A stretch of DNA of 64,000 nucleotides. It comes from Cymbomonas tetramitiformis. Its lineage: Eukaryota; Chlorophyta; Pyramimonadophyceae; Pyramimonadales; Pyramimonadaceae. A program made the position numbers and the translations under genes. Numbering within the stretch: position 1 is the first letter of the stretch; each line of letters begins with the position of its first letter. This document shows, in pieces, positions 1 through 13,189 of the stretch. The stretch is from the NCBI GenBank assembly GCA_001247695.2, contig LGRX02027076.1:1-64000 (forward strand). The letters are read 5' to 3'. The notes beneath the pieces are model-generated. The model was not told the origin of the DNA. It saw only the letters and a list, made by a program, of their open reading frames with translations, and ran no database searches.

Positions 1-3000
1 CAACAAAAACCAGCCCACCATCATCCCAGTGGATGTGAGAAGCAAATCAAGAGCAGGGCGGGGCCGTGACAAGATACCACAAACGCATACATATTCCCAA
101 CCCAAATGCAAAGCAGCATGGAAAGATGATACGATGTGACCGATCGTCGCCAAACAATTGTTGGTCTCTGGGTTACGGAGTAAGCGGGTTACGGAGTAAG
201 CGGACCCTGCTTGCAGGCCCCCCAGTGGCTCCCGGTCGATGGATGGGACCTGTTGGTCCATGGTTATGTCATGAATACAGTCACACCACACAGCATGGAC
301 ACCCCATGTCAAAAAAAGGAAACATGCGGGCACCTAAGTGCTCCCCACAAAATTCAAGGGAAAACACAGAAGTTGTACATCACCACCTTCTGCCTCTCCT
401 CGCAGCACGACAGACGAATCTACCGAGCTCTCCAAGAGGCAGTGCCCGCCAGAATGGCACCACAGGGATAACCGCCTCCCAAAACCCACTTCCACCCGGC
501 GGTCGTCCCCGTTCACAGCGATCCGTCAGTACTTCATATCAAGGTCAAAGAACGCAAGTCCCCCGGCATGTGTAATAACCATGAGCACTGTACACGGAGA
601 GGGAGCTAGCGTCAGACGAATCCAAGACACTCCCAAAAGTGCCACACACACACTGAACGGCATGAGATCGGCCAACAAAAGCCAGCCCATCATCATCCCA
701 GTGGATGTGAAAAGCAAATCAAGAGCAGGGCGGGGCCGTGACAAGATACCACAAACTCATACATGTTCCCAACCCAAATGCAAAGCAGCATGGAAAGATG
801 AACGATGTGACCGATCATCGCCCAACAATTGTTGGTCTCTGGGTTACGGAGTAAGCGGACCCTGCTGGCATGCCCCCCAGTGGCTCACGGTCGATGGATG
901 GGACCCGTTGGTCCATGGTTATGCCATGAATGCAGTCACACCACACAGCATGGACACCCCATGTCAAAAAAAAGGAAACATGCGGGCACCTAAGTGCTCC
1001 CCACAAAAATCAAGGGAAAACACAGAAGGTGGACTTCACCACCTTCTGCCTCTCCTTGCAGCACGGCAGACGAATCTACCGAGCTCTCCAAGAGGCAGTG
1101 CCCGCCAGAATGGCACCACAGGGATAACCGCCTCCCAAAACCCACATCCACCCGGCGGTCGTCCCCGTTCACAGCGATCCGTCAGTACTTCATATCAAGG
1201 TCAAAGAACGCAAGTCCCCCGGCATGTGTAATAACCATGAGCACTGTACACGGAGAGGGAGCTAGCGTCAGGCGAATCCAAGACACTCCCAAAAAGCGAG
1301 CCGTAGACGAATCCCCGACGCACTCAAAGAGGCAGTACCCATCAGAAGGGTACCACAGGGACAGCCACATCCCATCATCCAAATCATTCCAGTGGCCGTC
1401 CCCGTTCACAACGAGATGCCAGTACCCCATAAAGTGGGTATCGATCACCAGTCCCCCGGCAGGTGAAAAAGCCCCAAGGCACTGGACAAAAATAGAGCCA
1501 GCCGCAGACGAATCCCCGACGCCCTCAAAGAGGCAGTACCCGCCAGAAGGGTACCACAGGGACAGCCACATCCCATCATCCAAATCATTCCAGTGGCCGT
1601 CCCCGTTCACAGCGATCCGCCAGTACCCCCTAACGTGGCCGCCACAACCAGTCCCCCGGCAGGTGAAAAAGCCCCAAGGCACTGGACATAAATAGAGCCA
1701 GCCGCAGACGAATCCCCGACGCCCTCAAAGAGGCAGTACCCGTCAGAAGGGTACCACAGGGACAGCCACATCCCATCATCCAAATCATTCCAGTGGCCGT
1801 CCCCGTTTACAACGAGATGTCAGCACCCCATAACGTGGCTGCCAACCACCAGTCCCCCGGCAGGTGAAAAAGCCTCAAGGCACTGGACATAAATAGAGCC
1901 AGCCGCAGACGAATCCCCGACGCCCTCAAAGAGGCAGTACCCGTCAGAAGGGTACCACAGGGACAGCCACAATCCCATCATCCAAATCATTCCAGTGGCC
2001 GTTCCCGTTCACAACGAGATGTCAGCACCCCATAACGTGGCTGTCAACCACCAGTCCCCCGGCAGGTGAAAAAGCCCCAAGGCACTGGACATAAATAGAG
2101 CCAGCCGCAGACGAATCCCCCAGAAGGGTACCACACACACACTGAACGGCATGAGATCGGCCAACAAAAGCCAGCCCACCATCATCCCAGTGGATGTGAG
2201 AAGCAAATCAGGAGCAGGGCGGGGCCGTGACAAGATACCACAAACTCATACATGTTCCCAACCCTGATGCAAAGCAGCATGGAAAGATGAAACAATGTGA
2301 CCGATCATCGCCCAACAATTGTTGGTCTCTGGGTAACGGAGTAAGCGGACCCTGCTGGCATGCCCCCCAGTGGCTCCCGGTCGATGGATGGGACCTGTTG
2401 GTCCATGGTTATGTCATGAATGCAGTCACACCACACAGCATGGACACCCCATGTCAAAAAAAGGAAACATGCGGGCACCTAAGTGCTCCCCACAAAATTC
2501 AAGGGAGAACACAGAAGTTGTACATCACCACCTTCTGCCTCTCCTCGCAGCACGACAGACGAATCTACCGAGCTCTCCAAGAGGCAGTGCCCGCCAGAAT
2601 GGCACCACAGGGATAACCGCCTCCCAAAACCCACTTCCACCCGGCGGTCGTCCCCGTTCACAGCGATCCGTCAGTACTTCATATCAAGGTCAAAGAACGC
2701 AAGTCCCCCGGCATGTGTAATAACCATGAGCACTGTACACGGAGAGGGAGCTAGCGTCAGACGAATCCAAGACACTCCCAAAAGTGCCACACACACACTG
2801 AACGGCATGAGATCGGCCAACAAAAGCCAGCCCATCATCATCCCAGTGGATGTGAAAAGCAAATCAAGAGCAGGGCGTGGCCGTGACAAGATACCACAAA
2901 CTCATACATATTCCCAACCCAGATGCAAGGCAGCATGGAAGGATGATACGATGTGACCGATCATCGCCCAACAATTGTTGGTCTCTGGGTAACGGAGTAA

Positions 3001-3020
3001 GCGGACCCTGCTGGCATGCC
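1..3020. repeat. Nested tandem array, 656-672 bp and ~200 bp units
   Basis: Long units begin at about 1, 673, 2162 and 2818 (the last is cut off near 3020), with spacings of 672 and 656 bp. Unit 2 is interrupted after about 1290 by a block of four to five shorter units with GTCCCCCGGC at 1451, 1651, 1852 and 2054, a period of 200-202 bp. On the minus strand both unit types carry a related protein-like module that reads NGDGHWNDLDDGMWLSLWYP in the short units and a decayed form in the long units. The long unit therefore contains a diverged copy of the short one. The period is not a constant multiple of three, so most copies are out of frame with each other. This is either a decayed domain-repeat gene or spreading satellite DNA that captured an exon. 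Confidence 0.8.
1182..1682 (-). CDS. Hypothetical ORF with two WND modules, inside repeat array
   Basis: This is a 166-codon open frame spanning two of the ~200-bp units. It contains two copies, 67 residues apart, of a module with a WND triplet followed about 17 residues later by GGYCLFE or DGYCLFE. A Trp-Asn-Asp followed by a Cys near a Tyr/Phe-Glu end is reminiscent of the C-terminal half of C-type lectin-like domains, but the second cysteine pair and the WIGL motif are not seen. I therefore do not assign the family. TTTATGTCCAG before each unit could act as a 3' splice site. The piece may be exonic remains rather than a live gene. Confidence 0.25.
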   Translation of the reverse strand: MPWGFFTCRGTGCGGHVRGYWRIAVNGDGHWNDLDDGMWLSLWYPSGGYCLFEGVGDSSAAGSIFVQCLGAFSPAGGLVIDTHFMGYWHLVVNGDGHWNDLDDGMWLSLWYPSDGYCLFECVGDSSTARFLGVSWIRLTLAPSPCTVLMVITHAGGLAFFDLDMKY

Positions 3021-4258
3021 TCTCCACACACACACACACACATGCACCGGGCGAGGTTGCTGGCCGTGCCGGAACTTACAATGAGCAGCTGTCGGGGAGG
3101 TGACGACTGGGTGGTGAACTATCGGCCACCGGGAGGGCTTGGACACACAGGCAACTGTGGGGATGGGACCCCAAGTAGGAACAGTGCGGCGTGACAGTTA
3201 CAGCGCAAGTGTGGAGCGCATTGCTCAAGTTCGCGGCCACCTCGCAAGGCAATCAGCGCAAGGGCTCCAGTCACGGGGAGTTGGTGCTGGGGGTAGAGGG
3301 CTACAGGCGCAAGTCGGTGGCGGATGCGCAAGTTTGGATGAGGGCAACCCAGTTTATCATTCTCAGCCCCTTGGGACAGCGCTTGGGCATTCTGGCCGTG
3401 GCGTGGGTGGGCAAGCTCTCTTGAGATCAGGCTGTAGGGGGCAGCGGGGTGATGTGGGATGTGGGCTTGGTGGTGGAGGGGTGGCTCGATTGGCGGAGGT
3501 GAGCCGGCTCCAGAGACACAGCAGCAGTGCGCCGGCAGGACAGCCGCAGAAGGGGCTCAGGTGGCCCAGTGAGGCTCAGGGAGCAGAGGGGTGGTCTTGC
3601 GCGTGGGCTTGGTGGTGGAGATATGGCTCGCGCAGCTCGGGGGGCAGGGATGAACCGGCTTCAGGCACAAGGCAGCAGTGCGCTGGCGGTGCAGATGCAG
3701 AGGGGCTCAGGTGGCTCAGCGAGGCTTAGGGGGTCCCATTCTTCACTAGTGAGCTCCGGAGAATCCGGATAAGTGTCCCGAAGTGTGTGTTGAATCCTTT
3801 GATCCCCGGCGTGGGTACATAGTGCAGTCTCCTGTGGCTACGGGATGCCAAAGGAGTCGCAAGGATAAGCATACACACACACGCAAGAGGCAGCCGGTCT
3901 TCTGCGGCTACGGTGTGCGAAAGGAGTCAGTCCAAGGATAAGCACACACACGAGAGATCACGATTTGTCACGTCAGCTTCAGTTCTGCTCTACCACCTTG
4001 TCCTGTCACATTCATCAAAAAAAAACGAAGCCAAATCTCTGCTTCCAACAACTTGGTGGATCCTGAACCAGATTTCACAAACGGGGAGCATACGCCCATC
4101 GTGATCTACATTCTGATCCGACGGTACTCGTGCTCGATCGAAGATTCTGAAAACTCCCTCAAACACTCTCACAGGGGGTACACCGCGAGTTTCCTCAAAG
4201 CTTCCAAGACAGAACGCCATGTGCCGTGACCCCGCTCGCGTCCCGGGCTGCCACAAGG
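3021..4258. other. Intergenic stretch with short duplications
   Basis: I see no supported gene here. 3464-3590 and 3612-3728 are two copies of a G-rich ~125-145 bp unit with cagcagtgcg and ggggctcagg in common. 3829-3883 and 3896-3950 are another diverged pair (ggctacgg, aaaggagtc, aaggataagc, followed by CA repeats). Open frames across this stretch follow the repeats and are probably accidental. The right end is downstream of the SFI1-like stop codon. Confidence 0.55.
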
Positions 4259-7200
4259 TCAAGCGGAGGTCCTGGCAAGGTGTCTCGGGGAGGAGCGCAC
4301 GGATGTTTTGCCGAGCCCGGCGTACAGCGATTCCTTGGGGGAGTCCAGCAGCGCCTCGTCGTTGCCGGACATGATGGCCATGCGCTGCACCAGGTGGCGC
4401 GTGCGCTCCTGCCGCTTCGGGCTCAGATTGCGGCTGCGGCCACGCTTCGGACTCAACGTGCGCATACTCTTCAGAACCGGGGGCGCGCCCACGTTCAGCG
4501 CCGTCTTCGGGGTCGCCATGTTGCGGGTTTTTGAGGATGGCGGCGGACGCGAGGCGGTGCTATGCCTCTCTTGCGAGGGCTCCCGGGAGGCGCTGCTCTG
4601 GGACTGGGAGGAGCCGGGCGCGCGCTCCGTCCTCGCCATCGCTGTTGGGGGCTCCTGTCGCCTGCCGCGGGACTCCGGAACCTGCATCACGGCGGCCCGC
4701 CACCCCCTCCTCTCAGGGCTTGTCCGGCGCTGCAGCCCGAGAAACGCTCCCATGGCACCTTGGGGTGAGCGGCCGCAGGGAAGAGTGAAACGACAGCTGT
4801 TGGCTTCTTTGGCGGGCTAGCGGCGGCGGAGGAGGGTGTTGGGGAGTTTGATGCTATACCTGTGTGCTGTCCAATGATGTCTGTGACAAATTGCTAAACG
4901 AGAACGCCGGCGACTCCGTTTCTTCTCCGGCGTGGCTGCTGAGCCTGGACACCGGTGTGTCTGGCATCCTGCCACCCACAAGCCGCCCAGCTCCTTCCAT
5001 CAAAGCCGGCAGGAGGCAGAAGTCAGGGGCTTCCCATGGTACATAGATACCATCCTCGAGAGCTACGATCACGTGCCGCCATTGCGCGCACTTCCCCAGT
5101 CCAGCGCAAACCAATCGCCTGTTCTGGCTGCAATATTGTCTGTCCGACACATCGCAGCCAGGTTCCTCTGTCACTCGCGCGACGGCCTCGGACTCTGCAA
5201 TGACTGCCGCTGGATACACGCGCCACAGCGGATATGGAGGGTATGGAGGGAGACGGGAGAAGGCTTCGGGGTACCTCATACTAGGGGGGACGGAGGGTTG
5301 GGCAAGGAGGAAGCCCGGCGGCAAGGTGATGGAGGTCCGAGGGGCGCGTGTGCGGTGATGCGAGGTGCCGAAGTGTTCCCCGGAGCTGTTGCTGCTGATG
5401 TTGCTCTGGGAATCCCAGTCCGCGTCGCTGCCATCCCACAGGGGGTCATGTCGGAAGTCCGCCTCTGTGATTGGCTGCCGCATCGCCTTGGTGTACGAGG
5501 ACCACATCAAGAAGCACGTCTCCGCCACGCGCTTCATCCGATGTCCGTCCGCCAGCTCTATCAGCCCCACCTCGCGGTCGCGGTACCGCATCTCATCCCT
5601 GCCAACAACCGCCCCACATACCCGCACGGCCATCATTGGCGGGCTCTCTGCTGAAGCATGCTGCAAGGCCCTCGTTGCGCTGACGCGCAGATGCCCGCAA
5701 GCTGAGAACTCCACGAGACACCGCCCTCCCCGAAGCACCACACGTCAAGCCCACTGCAACATGCGCGCCATCCGTCTGTGCCCCGCCTCGCCCGGAATGC
5801 TTCTCACATGGAGAAGCCCCCCTCTGAAACAAGCATGGGACCCCTTGCAAGGCGCGGGCTCGCCAGAGGGTTTCTACGACTTGTGGCGTGGCCCGCACGC
5901 ACCTCCAAGAGACAAAGATCTTCCGCACGATGGCCTCCATCTCCCAGGCGTAGATCTTCACCAGCGCCCCTCGCAGCACGTCCCTGCGCGCGCGGGAGTG
6001 GTCCGCGAAGGCTCTCCACCGCACCAGCGCGTAGCTTGTGTACTGCCCAAAGGCAAACTCCAGTGCAAGCTCCACCTTGCGGAGCATGTCCTCCTTCTGC
6101 AGGTCCACCGCGTCTTGCCACTTCTGCAGGTACTTCAACAGCGCGGTCTCGTGGCGGAACGCGTTCGCCACCTCCATCTTCGCCCGGAACTCCACCTGTG
6201 TGTGCAGTGGGCGAGCGCACGGCCCGTCAGCCCGCGCCCCATGGTGCTGCGTCCCAGGGGACGGCCGGTGTCACGGCGCGCCACACAGCACAGAACAGGC
6301 GCTTGCGGCGCTTGCTAAGGCAGGCGGAAACGAGGTGGGGACACGGACCATGAAGTCGACAACCTCGCGCCACTGGACGAAGGCCCAGTTCATGCTTCCC
6401 CTCAGCTGGCGCCGCATCAGCTTCATCATCGTACGTTCCCGCACCACGCACATGCGCCACACGGCCAGCACCGTCAGCAGGAGGTTGCGGCGCTTCCGGC
6501 GCAGCGTCTCCTCCCCGATGGCGAGCGCCGTCTTCAGCGCCTGCTGCTTGCGGATGAAGCGCAGCCGCCGGGTCACGATGAGGTGCACCAGGTAGCGCCA
6601 CCCGTTCCAGCAGTTCTGCAGGTTGCGGCCCTTCAGCCGCTGGACTGCGTACAGCAGCACCCGCCGCCGGTTCGACGCAATACCGACGCTCGTCCGCCAG
6701 TGAGCCAGGAACCAGGCCACCAGGCGGATGCGGTGGTGCCGCGACGCGTGCATCATCTGCAGGCGTCCCCTCCCCATCCCCGCCACCCCCTTGCTGCGCC
6801 GTCGTCACCCGCCGGCTCTTCTTATCCTACGGCCCAGTGATCTCCAGGACCCTGTGGGTGCTCCTCACAGCAGACCCGAGGCTGACGGACTGACGACGCA
6901 GGGCGACTCCTTCAAAGCTCCAGGGCTACTTGGCTGTTTGAGGGGCAGGGAAGAAAACTTGACTGCGCTGAAGTGCTGTTCTCCGTAATAAGAACCACCA
7001 ACCACTTCCACCAGATCCTGGGATTCCTATGGACAGGGGTGCGTCTGTGTCTGGTGTGTGATTCGGGAAGTGGGCCGGAAGGGGGTACGGTGGGCCGCAC
7101 CTTGTTCCAAAACTGGAACATGCGGTGGCCAAATCCGAGGACACCTCGGCTGGCGAGCTCCTCCCCGTTCAGCTTCAGCATGAGGCACACCCGCGTCTCA

Positions 7201-10200
7201 TACGCCCACTCCGTCAGCGCTTTCCGAAGCAGGCCGCGGGCGACGCTCCCCATCAGCCGGCGCAGCTTGCGCATTAGCTCGGCGCACCTTCGCCACCCGC
7301 GGACGGCGCGCTCCCTCAACCCGCCCATCCACAGCAAGCCCGCCCGCTGCATCTTCGCCTTCTTGGCCTTCTGATCCACCTTGTGGCTGGCAATGATAAA
7401 AAACGCTCGCATCTGCGCCGTCCACCCACACCCAATCCCCCGAGGCGCCCTCGCCCTCACAGCGCGGCCTCCGGGATCACGCAAAAGGCAAATCTGCTCC
7501 AGGAGCCCGCGCGTCTCCACTTGTCGCGTGCCTTATGCACGGCCTCAGCCTCCCTCTGCAGCCGCTGCGAGCCGGATGCCAGGGATCACCATATTTCGCA
7601 TGCAACGTCCCCAGGTCATCGTCTTCACATATTGCACAAAATTGGGGACTCCCACGTCACGTCCCCTGAGCCAGAGAATACCGACGGACCGTCCGCCCCT
7701 CGCCGCCCCCTGCGTCCCATGCCTTGAGCCGCGGGCGCACAGACGCCAGGCGCGGCCTCTGGGAGGGCCGACCGGGTGGGAGCCTACCAGGACTTTCCGC
7801 ATCGAGTGCCGGTCGGCCCGCAGGTCCTTGAGCTCCTCGTGGTGCTCGAGCCACCGCTGCAGCGCGCGCATCTCCATCCCCCGCGTGCACATGTTGTACA
7901 CCCGCCGCAGCTTGCAGCACCTCTCCACCCTCGTCCGCCAGGTCTCCCACTTCTCCCCGAGGATCTTCAAGTCCATCTGGTTCATGTTGCGCTCCACCTT
8001 CGCCTCCGATTCCACCTGCGCTCCCGCCGCACCTTCAACTCCTCAGACCCCGCCAAGCTCCAAGCTCCAACTCCCCGTAACGAACGTAACGTCCCCGCAC
8101 CATACCCTCCGTGCCTCCGGCGCGCTCCACCATACTCGCACCCTCCTCTCAACCCGCCGCAGGCTGGCCAAGTGCCAAGCGCGGCTCCGCAGTCAGCTGG
8201 GGGTACGGACGTTCAAAGGCGCGGTCATCGGGTGTGCTGGGGGACGGCGAGTACCAGATATCGGACCCAGCTGCGCCACTCTACTAGCGCCACGCGCTTC
8301 TGATCGATGTATTTACTGGACAGGATCTGCATCAGCTTGCGCCGTCGAGACACTTGCTGGCACGTGAACTCCACCATCGTGCGGAACGCCTTCGACAGGA
8401 ACCTGCCCTCCGCCGCCACCACCCGCCCAGCACCCGTCTCTCCCACGGCGCCACACGTGCCTGATCCCACGACCTGTCCAATCAGGAATCAGGAGGGGCC
8501 ATATGGCAGGGAAGATCCTCCCACCCCATGGGGATGCGCGGACACCGGTGCGGCCCGCATGCCAAACACAGAAGCGCTTTGGAGCGGAGCAGAGCGCAAT
8601 CCCGGGCATCTCGGCCAAATCAAAGTCCAGGCCCAGGGCATCATCGGGGTCCGGGCGGAGGGGGGCCCCCGAGGGCGTCTCTGGCTCGGACGAGCAGGGG
8701 CATGGGCGCACGCACATGTTGACCATTCGGATCGTGGCGGTGACCATCTTATGGCGCTTCGACACCTCGGACTTGGTGTACGACTGCATCATTCTCACCG
8801 CCTTCTGCAGGCTGGCGTTAATCCACGAATTCACTGCTCGATCGAGCTTCTTCCCCTTGCTCAAGGCAGCGCGTGTGTCCCCAACCCATTTCTCCCATGC
8901 CCCCGACAGCTCCCTGCGGCGCCCCCCCCACCACCCCCGCAAGCAAGAAGCATCAGCCCCTCGACACAAGCACCGTGGCAGAGTCGCGAGAGGGTAAGAC
9001 GCCTCGAAACGCGCTTCGACTGACTCTCGTCCTCCAGCGCAACACGCCACCTTGTCCGGATCGACGCGCACTCAAAGAGAACCACTCGCCACGTCCCGCC
9101 CCACTGGCATGTCCTACGTAAGCTCATCGCTTCGCACACCGTGACCCGGCCACAAGCTCGGGAGCGGGTATCCTCTACCCAGCCGCGCTCGAGGAACACC
9201 CCGCACTCGCCGAGGGGTCAGGATTCGTCCAGCGTTATGCCAAAACCATGTACTTTGATTACACTTTCCATATTTGAGAGGAAATTCCGTTACTTGTTAG
9301 ATAAGATCACTGCTTCGGCGCAACACTGGACGAGTCTTCACCCCTCGCGCCCGTCCTGCAGGTGCCGAGACGTGACGCACAACAAGTTGGCGGCACGGTG
9401 ATGGACCCTCACTTCAGCGCCGAGGAGGCACTTCCGCACTTCGGCTGAGACTAGTGCACCCGCAGTCACCCAGTGCACCCGGAGAGGGGCGGCGGCGGCC
9501 TGCCGCTGCGTGCGGGCTCCTGGGGGTCAACCGCCAGCCGGAGCGCCGCCCGTGCGGTGGGAGGCCTGGGGAAGCGGCGCACTTGAGCCTGATTCTGTTA
9601 ACGCACTGCATGATGATGTCACGAAGCTCTTGCGTACGCAGCACCGCGGACCGCCACCCGTGCAGCCCCTGCCAGGCTGTAAAGTGCACCAGCCGCGTCA
9701 TGCTCCGCTTTAGGGCCTCGCGCCGGTTCTGCGCGGTGCACTTCCACCAGTACAGCGTGCTGAAGGCCAGTGACACGTTGAAGTTGCCCCAACGCTGCAT
9801 GATCCTCTCCATCTGCGGTTGCCAACCCCCGACACCCTCCCACTCAGCACCGGCGGGGCACATGTCCGCCCCTGTTCTCAGCATCACCCGCGCCCTACAG
9901 TCATATCTCTCCGTCCACTCCAGAGGCCCCGTGGCGCTGCGGTGCCTCCGACGCCGCCACGCAGCGTGCAAATCCACGTGGCCCACCGTCGCACCCGTGT
10001 TTTCCGTCTCAGCGAGCTTCGCCTACACACGCCACGCTCCCCGTGCTATGACCGCCCCTCTGCTGTGATGGAGGTTCCAACGGAATCGCCTGGCATCGGC
10101 CAACGGGGCTTGACCACCACCTCCTACCCCCCTCGCCCCCTTTTTCCTCTGAGGCGCGCACCTTGCTCTGCAGCACGTTAGTCTCGGCGATCAGCTGGCG

Positions 10201-13189
10201 CCAGCACAGGAAATACGTGCGGCATGTCTTCGTCACGAGGTGCATCAGGCTGGTGTGCTTGTGGCGGCGGTACACGTGGAGGAACGCCAGGGCCTTCTTC
10301 CACATGCTGAAGTAGTGGGACAGGTAGCGCCCACAGTACAGCGCCTGCATTACGTGCCGGTGCTTCTTCCACAGCACGACCCAGTCCTGCCACGCCTCCA
10401 GCGCCTCAATCAGGCGGTTGCACACGCTCCTGCGGTACAGGCTCTCCAGCGCGAGGCGCAGCTGCCGCAACTCGATGGCCAGGTCGAGCCACTCCCTCAT
10501 TACCCGGCGCAGCTTGTGCTTCCCGAGGCTGGTGCCACAGGCCGCCTCCCATCGGCGGTAGCACGCCGCGTTGCGTGTCGCGTGGTACCAGAAGAAGAAG
10601 GCCTTCTGGTAGAGCACCTTCGCCCACCTGCGAGACACCAGCCCCAGCTTTGATGTCACACCACCCCGCCAGGGACCGGCACTCCCCCAGCTGCGCGCCA
10701 AGGTCGGTCCCCCCTGCGATCCGCGGTCCTCCGCAGCGCGCACGCCAGTGCTCGCGGCGCACACCACACCGCGATCCAGAACTGTGCAGACAGCGGGGCA
10801 CGGAAGGCAACCACGCGCGGGCGGGTGGCCATCACTACGAGCTCCGGAGTGGAATGAAGGTACGCATCCGCCATGCGCGTGAGGTCAGGTTCTGAGCGCG
10901 CCGTTGGTGAGGGGCGCCACACCAGTAAAGCGACTTGGCGTGCTGGTATTTCATCCTCTTCTTGTCGATGAGGATGCACCTCCACTCGCCGAACATGAGC
11001 AGGCCAAGGCGATGGCTCCAGTGCACCAGCGACCGCGCCAGCTGCCCACGCATGCTGTGTATCTGCGCCGTCCAGTCCTTCCACGTCTGGAGAGCTCTCC
11101 CGGCCGAGCCCGCCGCCCAGAACGCCGCCGAGCGCTCGAGCTTGTGTGTGAACTGCACCGCATCCCGCATCCGGTGCAGCGCAGATCTGCCTCCCCAGAA
11201 CCCCCTCCTGACCCCCTCGGCGCCGGCCTCCAAGCAGAGCAATGCCACAGAGCCTAGAGCGGTGCTCAGGGCTTGCGGGGACCCCACGGAGGCCCACAGA
11301 GGAGTCAGCAGGGACTTCGAGCCCCTCATGCTAAGACAGCCACTGCTAGAGCACCGAGGAGCCAGATTCGCCATATTTAATAAATAGGGCATTCTTGACC
11401 GCTGAGCGAATTGATTATATAAACCTACTTCGACACGAATAAACGAACGCAACCCGGAGTGAGAGTACTCTCCCCAGGCACTGCAGCCCCGACCCCCCTG
11501 GAGGACCCCCACAGGCCAAGCCGCCCCAGGAAGGCTCGCCCCACACCCCATTTGCGCTCTTAGCAGAGAGGGTCATAGGGGACGACGTACTGCGCGTCAC
11601 AGTTCGGGCACGATTCGACTGACTCAATGTGCCTTGCACCCGGCAACTGACAAGTGACCTCACATGTGCGCCATGGGTGGTGTTGCGGGGACCTACCGGA
11701 GCACAGCACCGTGGTGATACTCAAACGCCAGCAAGGCGCCGATAAGGTCGCGCTTATCCCACGTGGCGTGGTAGGACCAGGTGTAGAACACGCGCCCCTT
11801 GCACCCGGCAACTGACAAGTGACCTCACATGTGCGCCATGGGTGGTGTTGCGGGGACCTACCGGAGCACAGCACCGTGGTGATACTCAAACGCCAGCAAG
11901 GCGCCGATACGTTCGCGCTTATCCCACGTGGCGTGGTAGGACCAGGTGTAGAACACGCGCCACAGGTCGAAGTTGCGCCACTTGGCCACAATCGCCACGC
12001 ACTGCGACACCAGGTCCTCGCGGCGATCCTCGAAGCGAGCACACAGCTCCCTCGCCAGCACCTTTATCTCCTTCTCCTCCATCGTTGTCTCCGCCCACCC
12101 GAGGAAGAAGCTCTCGCGTGTGCCCTGCCGCCCGCAACCGGCTTCCGCTCAGCCCCATGGGCTCCGCGACCCTCGACCGCTCGGCTTGCACTGCCGGTAC
12201 CGGAGACCAAACTCCCATACGCCGAACGGGGCGGACCTTCCGACTACGGAGCCAGCTTGATTTCTCGAGTAGTTTCCCCCTTCACATCGCGAGCTGCGAG
12301 TCGCGACCGTCCGGGGGGAGCGCGGCTTGGGGAAAGCCGGCCCGCTTCAAAGGCTCTCTTGCGGCGCGGGCTGCAGGATGAGAAGGCTCGGAACAACTTA
12401 GGTGACAGGGAAGCAGATAATCCGGACGGCCTGCCACTCTTGCATGTGGGAGAGGGCGGCGCACCTGCAGCACACGTCGTAGGAGAGCCTTGGAGCGGCA
12501 ACTTTTCCAAGCGAAGTCGCTCCATTGTGTGAAGGCTCGATGCACCTGAAATAACGCAAGAGTAACAACCCATCTCAGCAGGCTGCAAGCTGGTGCCGTA
12601 AGCGGGGGAACTTTTCATCCGTCACAAAAAGCTGCGCTAGCACGCGACACGAGGGTAGGGTTCTGAGCGGCGGAGCAGCACGTACGCGACGCCGAAGCCA
12701 CTTGTTTACAAACTTCTGCAGCTTTTTAAGGCGCTTTTCGTGAGCGCGCTCCTCACTGGTGGACGTCTCTGGGATGACTAGAATCTTCACTACACGCTCG
12801 AATTCTTTCGTTGCGGACTCCGTCCACTCGACGGAATCTCGTTGTCCGCTGGGTGCGGGGGTGCACTCGTCTGCTGGCGGATTATCGCGGACTTCGGGAA
12901 CGATCAGCGCACGTTCGGCTGGGCTCAAGGGCAACGCGAACTGACGCCCTGGTGGAGACGGATGGTCAGCCACCTCCGAGCTTGGCAGGTCCCCCCGGGG
13001 GCTTTCGACCATTGGGCTTTGCACGGTGTATTTATAAGGATGCATCGCCTGCGTCCCCCGCGCGCTCGGCAGTGGGGCCGGCCGCGCAGCTTCGCCCAGG
13101 GGCACGCTTGGGCTGCCCACGGGAGAGGTGCCCAGAGGGCTCGGAGGCACATCAATCCTACGAAGATTAATTACGAAAGAGCCCTCCAT
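4259..13189 (-). CDS. SFI1-like centrin-binding repeat protein, 14 exons
   Basis: Predicted exons are 13189-12686, 12545-12465, 12088-11862, 11186-10923, 10627-10162, 9812-9583, 8913-8716, 8402-8255, 8015-7788, 7379-7101, 6756-6349, 6195-5903, 5598-4860 and 4729-4259. All have GT donors and AG acceptors with matching phases, giving 4,536 nt (1,511 residues plus stop). The ATG follows an in-frame TGA. Residues ~1-150 are Pro/Ser-rich and probably disordered. From KKLQKFVNKWLRRR onward come helical repeats of about 33 residues, each with a Trp in contexts such as ALQRW, ALTEW, ALEAW and AFVQW. This is the pattern of SFI1-type centrin-binding repeats. The ~330-residue C-terminus is Ser/Pro-rich with SPKRGRSRNLSPKRQ. 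SFI1 proteins bind centrin at spindle poles, basal bodies and contractile fibres, and that role here is by family. It could be the 3' half of the upstream gene, because 13049 offers an alternative phase-0 acceptor. Confidence 0.75.
11632..11961 (-). repeat. 165-bp tandem duplication across an exon/intron border
   Basis: CCTTGCACCC starts at 11632 and again at 11797, and the two 165-bp copies differ at only a few bases. The copy at higher coordinates holds the 3' half of SFI1-like exon 3 and its GTAGGT donor (exon end 11862). The other copy repeats the same coding half and donor (11697) inside the following intron. The junction creates an AG (GTGCAAG) in front of the second half-exon. Confidence 0.85.

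Noticed and set aside
3139..3729. 196-codon plus-strand frame
   Set aside because: The text follows a duplicated G-rich unit, is low in complexity and has no recognisable domain.
11697..11794. Duplicated half-exon as a normal extra coding exon
   Set aside because: Its only acceptor would enter at phase 0 while the preceding exon ends in phase 2, so inclusion breaks the frame. The original exon joins the next one cleanly.
4226..12532. Long plus-strand open frames opposite the SFI1-like exons (for example 5365-6318, 7381-8367, 11819-12532)
   Set aside because: They are GC-rich antisense shadows. The minus strand has phase-consistent exons with repeat structure, and the plus frames have none.
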